Of a stretch of 64,000 nt of DNA, positions 57,769-64,000 are shown piece by piece. Where the stretch lies: contig CM043949.1 in NCBI GenBank assembly GCA_014529385.2, positions 113,523,477-113,587,476 of the forward strand, given 5' to 3'. The DNA comes from Adiantum capillus-veneris (Eukaryota; Streptophyta; Polypodiopsida; Polypodiales; Pteridaceae). Positions within the stretch are counted from its first letter, which is position 1; each line of letters begins with the position of its first letter. The notes beneath the pieces were generated by a model. That model worked only from the letters and a program-made list of their open reading frames with translations, was not told the origin of the DNA and made no database searches. The position numbers were made by a program, and so were the translations under genes.

Positions 57769-58965
57769 TGTAACATTTAATGGCCTAAAAACTTGTGTGT
57801 AGCGGAAATTAGCATGAACATAGTGTGCATTTTATTAGAATAGATTCCTAATGAGAATTACAAGAGTGCTTGGGTGGAGAGAGCAACAAAAAGCATAACA
57901 CCTAGTTAGATAGCATGAACAATACTTTCAAAAGAGAGAGAAATTAAACTATTGACAACAGTTGAGGACCGGATTTGCATGGAGCCGGTCCCCCCTCAAA
58001 AGGCTTTTTATTATGGTTTCTCCCATCAAGAGAGACATTGTACAATACAATTCTTTGTGTTCCTTCAAGACTAGCTAGTGCAATGAAGATGAAAGCTTCA
58101 TGCACTAAGCAAAACACTTAGTAAACACAACATCAATTATCCCCGGTCTCAGACCCAAGACCTCACACACCTTCAAAGATGGTAAGAGCTAGCAGGGTAT
58201 GAGAGTAGATTGAGAGGAAGAAGGAGTATCTTACGAGAAAGATGTACATCTCCTCACATAATCACTCATATTAGCATAGCTTAGCTTTGTAGTTAGCATG
58301 GTAGAGGAGATGAGCATGCATTGAAGCTTGTCTCTTGGTTGGATTTGCATCCACATGCCAAGAGTGTGTCGATGTAGGCTTCTATCTCACAAGCTTGGAG
58401 TAGGTGATGAGCTCTCCATTAAAGCTTGGGAAGAGATAGTCTTTTTCTTGCTTCTCACATAGACTGTGTGAGAGAGAGAGTGTGTGTGTGTGATAATGCC
58501 TTGCAAAAATCAGCCCCCTCTCTCTCTTGGGTGAGCCCTCTTGCTAATTGCTCTTGCTATCCTCCCATTAGACCTCCCAGGACTAGCCAATGACTATTAA
58601 GCAGCATAAGTGATAGCCTTCTGACATGTCTCCCCCTTTCCCCTTTTGTGAGAGCTTTCGGGAATATAATAATTCAACTAAACTCTCATTGGACCCCTTT
58701 GCCTCCTGGCCAATAGGAATCAGGCAAGCCATTGGGCTGCTGAATGCTCATTGGACCCCTTAGGAGACTATCCAATAGTCTTCTAGAGGACTTAATCTTC
58801 ATTGGTTCTTTTATTAAGTGTTTTTAAATTAATTAAACTAAATTTACTCTAGCCTAATTCTCATTGGTCCACCTCCAAAGCCATCCAATAGGAAATGGAT
58901 ACACCTTGTGGCATCTGGCCTAGGGAGCTGACATGTGTCCCTCATTCCCTTTGTGTAAAGGGAGC

Positions 58966-59007
<42 letters not shown>

Positions 59008-59383
59008 CTTTCTCTCTCATCCCCTACATGCAAGGCTCGCCCCCTCCCAAGTAGGGATTGCAAAGACATTTTTGTACACACACAAAGCATCCATTTCCCT
59101 TAAGGTTGACCTTTGGACACAACCTTGAATTTTGGAACCTTAGCATTTTGGAAGTCTTAATGGGTTGAACCTTAGGGTCTTTTTAGCCCATTGTTGCACA
59201 TGGATCTTTTGCAGATGGCCCCCCCTTTGGATCTCTATTTTCCCTCCTTTGGATCCCTACTGTGGCCATTCTGCTAGCTTAACCAATATTCTAGCTTTTT
59301 CTCCCCTGGCACTTCCCCATATTAAATGATCAGTTTAACATGAGAAAATCATTTAGGAGAATTAGATATTGATTATTATGACA
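57769..59383 (-). repeat. 5' LTR of the gypsy element (1615 bp)
   Basis: Minus-strand ends TGTCATAATAA and GTTACA. Inner portion identical in layout to 54500-55528; the outer 595 bp has no partner because the 3' LTR is truncated. Contains a GT run at about 58970-59006. Confidence 0.8.
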
Positions 59384-59479
59384 TTTGTAGTGTTTTTGGT
59401 CTTTAATATAAATAGCTCCTATTGAGCATTGATTATAAATTAGGGAAAAAAAAGCCTAAGTATTAAGGTGGTAAAATAT

Positions 59480-59670
59480 AAGTGCTTAGCCCCTGTATGG
59501 TCTTTTTTTGTATCCCTTATGCTGAGAGTTTTGTCGAGGGTGGCTCCCTACTTAGCCGATGTATGGTGGATGGTCGCCATGGATCGGTCTAAGCATGGCT
59601 TGTTGACTTTGTAAATTTTTTGATTATGTTAATATACTATACTCACAAATGTGAGTTCTGAAAAAATAAA
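59480..59670 (+). mobile_element. LINE 3' end, plus strand
   Basis: Non-coding tail ending in ACTCACAAATGTGAGT (59641-59656) and an A-rich stretch. It shares the terminal palindrome with the other LINE ends in the window. No coding part remains. Confidence 0.5.
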
Positions 59671-59912
59671 AGAGTCCCACCTCCTAAATCAAAGAACAAA
59701 TAACACTTTTAATGTGTTATTTTTAAGGAAGACCTTCAAAAAAACAAAATACGATAGGACACAAGATCTGCAGATCACTTGTTGTGCTTTTTCTACAAAA
59801 TGGCAATGCTTAGCAATGCAAAGTTTTATGCAACCACTCTTGTGATGTCTTCCACATGCGTGTGTTGGTTCTAGAATCTAGTGGTCTCTAAGCTCTTCCT
59901 CTAATGTTCTAG

Positions 59913-62290
59913 TGATAGCCGTTTTTCGACTCTCTGTAATTGCCATAGTGATTTATCTCACCCTATCAAATCACTCAAACACTGTGGTTACCCTCACCCT
60001 TTCACTGTATATAGGTGCGTGTGAGTTAGGGGACTTTTCCCATATCTCTTTACAGAAATAAAAAACCCTCAATTAGCTAGTCATTGGGCTAGTTGAGCCA
60101 AAAAATATATATATATAAAAAATATAAGTATATTATGGCCCATGTGTATGTAAATATTTCTTTGTATATAGGGCCTAAATAAAAGATTTTTTCATAATTA
60201 TTTTGGTATTTATTTAAATATTTCTACCTAGGTGTGTTATTTATGCTCTGTACATTGCCTCACCATTACCACAATTTTTCTTACCATTTTTCATACTCTT
60301 TATTTCATATAGAAATATTTTCATGTAAGCTTCTCTTATATTTGGTGTAACTCCACCCCAACAAAAATCCAAAAAAACTAGTTTTATTTATGTGTATATT
60401 TTTTCACTATTGTGATTTTTCCCTTCCTACATCTATTTTGTTTTTTTTCTAAAAAATTAGAACACCAAAAATATTTATCTGTTTATGGTAGCCTCATAAT
60501 GAGAGAGATTTCTTTTGACCCCTTTATATTTTTTCCACTTATATTATCTATATTTGACATGTACATATTTTTTAGACCCCTCAATATTTGATTTTCTTAG
60601 TTATACTATTCACTTATATCATGATCTCGACAATATCTTCAATTATAGACCTACCAAATAAGGTCAAGGATAGGTGGCATGCATACATGCACTATGGAGG
60701 GTTCACTCTTGGAGGTATTCAAAAGAATCATCCAAAGAAGGACCCCACAAGGACTTTGTGCAGTGGAAAAAAATAGTCGATTTTGCTGAATTTTTAAAGT
60801 TCACTTGCTCTCTGAATTTGAAAAGGTGATACAAACAAAAGTTGTAGCTCTTGGGTTGAACTTTTGCCTCAAATTTTTTCATATTTTTTTGAGCTACGAG
60901 CTGTGATCTATGATTTTATTAGTGGAACCCAGTTTTCCCATGCTATGCAGCCACACTCTCTCTTCCACTTTATCATTTTCCTCTTTCACACACACTTCTC
61001 CACTCATCATCCCCACCTCTCTCACCACTCCTCTCTGCACCCTACTCACCTTCTCCTCAACCTTGAAGAATAAGAGAAACCATGGTGAACTCATACCTCC
61101 CACACACAATTCCATTCCAAAATTGACCACCTAGTCTCATTTTTCCTCCTCCAAATTACCCATATCTATCAAAAAACCACAAAATTCAGCCTCTTCTCTT
61201 AAAAGACAGCATCATGGTGGTTGATTACTCAGCTTCAATTACCTTGTCTTTCAAGGAAGGTCAAGAGTGGAGAAAAAATGTACCGTCAAAGCTAGTGGAC
61301 CGTCAACAAGCGTCAAAATTGGCCCTACTCAAGACACTTGAAGCATCAACCTTGTAAGAAATCCACCTTTTCTTACCTCTTAAGAGTTTTTCTTCTTTAT
61401 TTGTATCCTACATGGATACTCCCATTGTAAATATCCAATTCCATTTGTAAATTAATACTAACTCTACTAACACTAACCCACTATGAAAAGTCCTATCACC
61501 TCCATTTCTCTCCTCTCTCTTTCCCCACCAACTTCTTGATAATTCCAAGAAAAAGAAATTAGGTAAATTGCTGAAAATTTAACCCAACCATGGTTAGAGG
61601 AGTAACCCTAGCCTTCAAAATTGCTATAAAAGGAGGGTGTAGCTAGCACAAAAAGGGGAGAAGAAAGAGCACTATGCTATAGCTTGAGAAGCCAAGCTCA
61701 ACCTCTTGAGAAGGAGCTCTTGAGTGGAATCTCATTGGCATTAGGCATATGTATGTGTTGTATTAGGGGTGATTAGCAAGGGAACTCTATGCCATTATAA
61801 GAGAGAGTGATCATTTAATTGAGAGTAGGAAATCTATCATTTCTCCTACTAGTGTAAGCCCAACATTTGCTGAATCAAGGAGGGTGAATTTGGACTAAGA
61901 ATGGATACCTTGTCTCCCTTCCAACGTGAAGTGATGGACAATAATGATGTGTAAGTGTCTTGGTGTTTTATTTAAGTTCTTGATAGCTTGTCTCCGGGTA
62001 TTGTTATCAATTTAGCCATAAATCCCACATGTTGTAAGAGGGCGACAGGGTGGAGAGGACTCCCCTGGCCTTAAGACAGTGATTGGGGTGACTTTTTTCT
62101 TGTGATGTGTTGTGGTGTAATTTACTCAGGCTATGTTGAACAAATACTAATCTCACTTTGATTTGTCATGACAGATTTGTAAGAAGGCATTAGTGCAACA
62201 AGCACCCCCTTCCCCCTTCTCTCTCTTTCTTACATATATATATTTATGTTTGCTTGATCATTAACGATACACTTCAAAGCAGCCCGAGCA

Positions 62291-62348
<58 letters not shown>

Positions 62349-62582
62349 TTTTAGTGTGTGAGAGTGTTCCATTGGTGTTAGGGTTAGTGTAAATTCCTTG
62401 CTTGTTTGTGGGTTGCTCTAACGATTCTCCTCTTTTGCGTCCTAGTTCGCTCTTAAACTAGGTGGTGCCGGGTTTGTTGTTTTGGTTTGTGTTGTGTTGT
62501 ACCCCAGCCCCATTGAGCAGCACGGGAGCCTTGAAGGGTGTCTAGAGGTTGCTCTTCTTGTTGCCCGCCCCGGACCGCTTCA
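59913..62582 (+). repeat. Solo LTR of the Tat-type family
   Basis: Starts TGATAGCCG and ends CGCTTCA, with blocks shared with 5866-8665 in the same order (GTTAGGGGACTTTTCC, GCTAGTTGAGCCAAAAA, TTGAGCAGCACGGGAGCCTTGA). Neither side has a PBS or coding region. CTAG lies directly on both sides (59909-59912 and 62583-62586), consistent with a target duplication and LTR-LTR recombination. TATA-like box at 61625, CT microsatellite at 62293-62345. Confidence 0.8.
61625..61633 (+). promoter_or_regulatory. TATA-like box in the solo LTR
   Basis: TATAAAAGG, in the position equivalent to TATAAATAG at 7819 of the related LTR. Confidence 0.45.
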
Positions 62583-62586
62583 CTAG

Positions 62587-63141
62587 CCTCTAGCACATGT
62601 GTGACTACAAGGTATAAATTGTGAGTAATCAACAAGCAGTTGAGTTTGGACATGAATCTCTTAAAAACATGAGGAGACATTGTTGAGCCTCAAGGAAACG
62701 AGTCAAAACAATGAATGGAGTTGGAGCAAGGATTGGACATTGCTTGATGATTTAGGAGACAATACTTACCAGTACTTAAAGGTTCATTGAAACCTTATGG
62801 CTTCACATGAGAGACGAACACTTTCTATGTAGACTTCTTTCTCTATTTGTGCCACCCACAGTCCACTGCCCATCTCTCCTACTTGTAGTTACAACATGCA
62901 CGTCGAAGGGCCGATATATGCCAAGAAAATCTCAAACTGCATCTTGGCTCCTCTACCCTTGCACAAACTCCTAGGTCATGTCGTCCCTCCCTTTGTTGCG
63001 ATATGCATTCTCACAAAGACACATTCCTCTCTGAGGAACTCACCTCACTGAATTGCCTCTCTCCTCTTCCTTTTCTCAAAGGGCCTCACCTCACAAAAGT
63101 CCCTCCAAATTGTGGCACATGTTGGCTAGAGTGACTGCTAT

Positions 63142-63185
<44 letters not shown>

Positions 63186-63480
63186 GAACATTGAGGGTGA
63201 TGCTTTTGGGGGGCGGAGAGGGGGAGTAGATAGAGCTAAGGTATAATATACCAATATTCTAAGAATTTTCTAACAATTGAATTTTTTTGAAGAATACCTA
63301 GTATGTTTGCTAACATGCTAGCTCTCTTAAGTATGGAACAACGAAAGGTACAACAAAAGCAAGTGAATATTTCATAGGAGCGAGAAATTAAGGGGTATTG
63401 AGTGACAGGTTGGGGCATTTTTGCCTTGCATGATGACGGGCGAAGTGTATGATGGCCCTTCCTCTCCAAAGGCCGACTAA
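62587..63480. other. No gene recognised
   Basis: Short frames only. A GA microsatellite occupies 63146-63182. Confidence 0.5.
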
Positions 63481-63535
63481 GCGAATTTCCCTTCCCTAGG
63501 AAGGACAAGGGCACCCTTCAATTTCCAGGCCTGCT

Positions 63536-64000
63536 ATGCTCTCCCACCCACCTTCTCTGCCCCCTACTTTGCCTACCCCTATGCATGTTCTTCTTAATGT
63601 TCGCTGGAATGTTTCTCCGGATAGGAAGCAATGGCACTTCAAGTTCAAAACGATGTGGAATAGAGGAATACCTGCTAAACATTCAGTTATGCTTTGGCTA
63701 ATCCTGCATAAAGCTGTGTGGATAGACAGTCGCATTTAGTCAACAGGGTTAGGGCCAGGTGTGTGTGTCAACTGTCAAAGGGAAGTGGAGGATATCCCCC
63801 ACCTGTTTATGGATTGTACTAAAATACAAAAAATTCTTGCTCTGCTCTATTCTGCTCTGGACTTTTGCCCGAACTAGAAGCAGTTGCTACTGGGAGACTC
63901 GGTCTCCATCTTCTCAGTAGTTTGGAACTGAATTAGGGGTGAATTTTTATGGATCATTTGGAAGGAGAGGAATAACAGGTTATTTGATGACTCTTACCAG
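63536..64000 (+). pseudogene. L1-like LINE ORF2 C-terminus, runs off the window
   Basis: The plus frame reads WHFKFKTMWNRGIPAKHSVM and LWLILHKAVWIDSRI, then after a stop CVNCQREVEDIPHLFMDC, the zinc-binding motif of zf-RVT, and finally LWIIWKERNNRLFDD. This is the conserved end of plant LINE ORF2. It differs from the copies at 40350 and 44586, so it is another LINE family. At least three stops are present (63738, about 63876 and 63930). The 3' UTR lies beyond 64000. Confidence 0.8.

Larger units (their letters stand above)
54500..59383 (-). mobile_element. Minus-strand Ty3/gypsy element with internal deletion
   Basis: The full 5' LTR (57769-59383) and a truncated 3' LTR (54500-55528) flank gag and protease. 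TTTGT lies on both outer edges (54495-54499 and 59384-59388), consistent with a 5-bp target duplication. The internal region ends in the first residues of RT and joins the 3' LTR directly, so RT, RNase H, integrase, the purine tract and the beginning of the 3' LTR are missing. The PBS is intact. The element is non-autonomous through deletion. Confidence 0.85.

Overview
This window looks like repeat-dominated nuclear DNA from a land plant with a large genome. The evidence is long AT-rich stretches, dense TC/GA, CA and TA microsatellites, nested Ty3/gypsy and Ty1/copia LTR retrotransposons, plant L1-like LINE tails and a decayed pentatricopeptide-repeat (PPR) gene. The PPR style and the very long LTRs would suit a seed-free vascular plant such as a fern, but that is inference. 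I see no intact single-copy host gene, no rRNA or tRNA gene and no CRISPR array.

Layout. 1-4.7 kb is a badly decayed plus-strand polyprotein-like relic with a zinc-knuckle-like motif and two retropepsin-like motifs. 5.1-5.87 kb is a minus-strand Ty3/gypsy RNase H-integrase relic. A plus-strand Tat-type Ty3/gypsy element starts at 5866: a 2.8 kb LTR, PBS, gag, protease, RT, RNase H, a second RNase H-like domain and integrase. It is cut inside integrase at 13921 by a minus-strand LTR element (LTRs 13922-14851 and 22586-23487, gag only). That element in turn holds a plus-strand Ty1/copia element (15371-20710) with clear LTRs, initiator-Met PBS and a TTGAA target duplication. A second, minus-strand copia element fills 24334-30544.

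30.5-33.6 kb shows no gene. At 33979-38343 lies the most interesting object: a piggyBac-type DNA transposon bounded by TTAA duplications and 15-bp terminal inverted repeats. It has a transposase catalytic and C-terminal Cys-rich region (35068-36051) and a long tandem-repeat tail. It sits inside the leader of a minus-strand Ty3/gypsy copy related to the element at 54500-59383.

39-52 kb is a mosaic: a PPR pseudogene, several LINE 3' ends that share a terminal palindrome, a LINE ORF1/endonuclease fragment with a perfect 132-bp duplication, a palindrome-rich repeat built on ATAAGCGCTTAT, a segmental duplication, short elements carrying TC/GA tracts, and a possible MITE. 52.4-53.8 kb is almost pure GA microsatellite. 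54500-59383 is a minus-strand Ty3/gypsy element that kept gag and protease but lost RT to integrase by deletion. 59913-62582 is a solo LTR of the 5866-8665 family with a CTAG flank duplication. The window ends inside the C-terminal part of another LINE (63.5-64.0 kb, plus).

Almost every coding region is broken by stops and frameshifts, and several catalytic residues are lost. The genes do not form a pathway; the organisation is a record of successive insertions.
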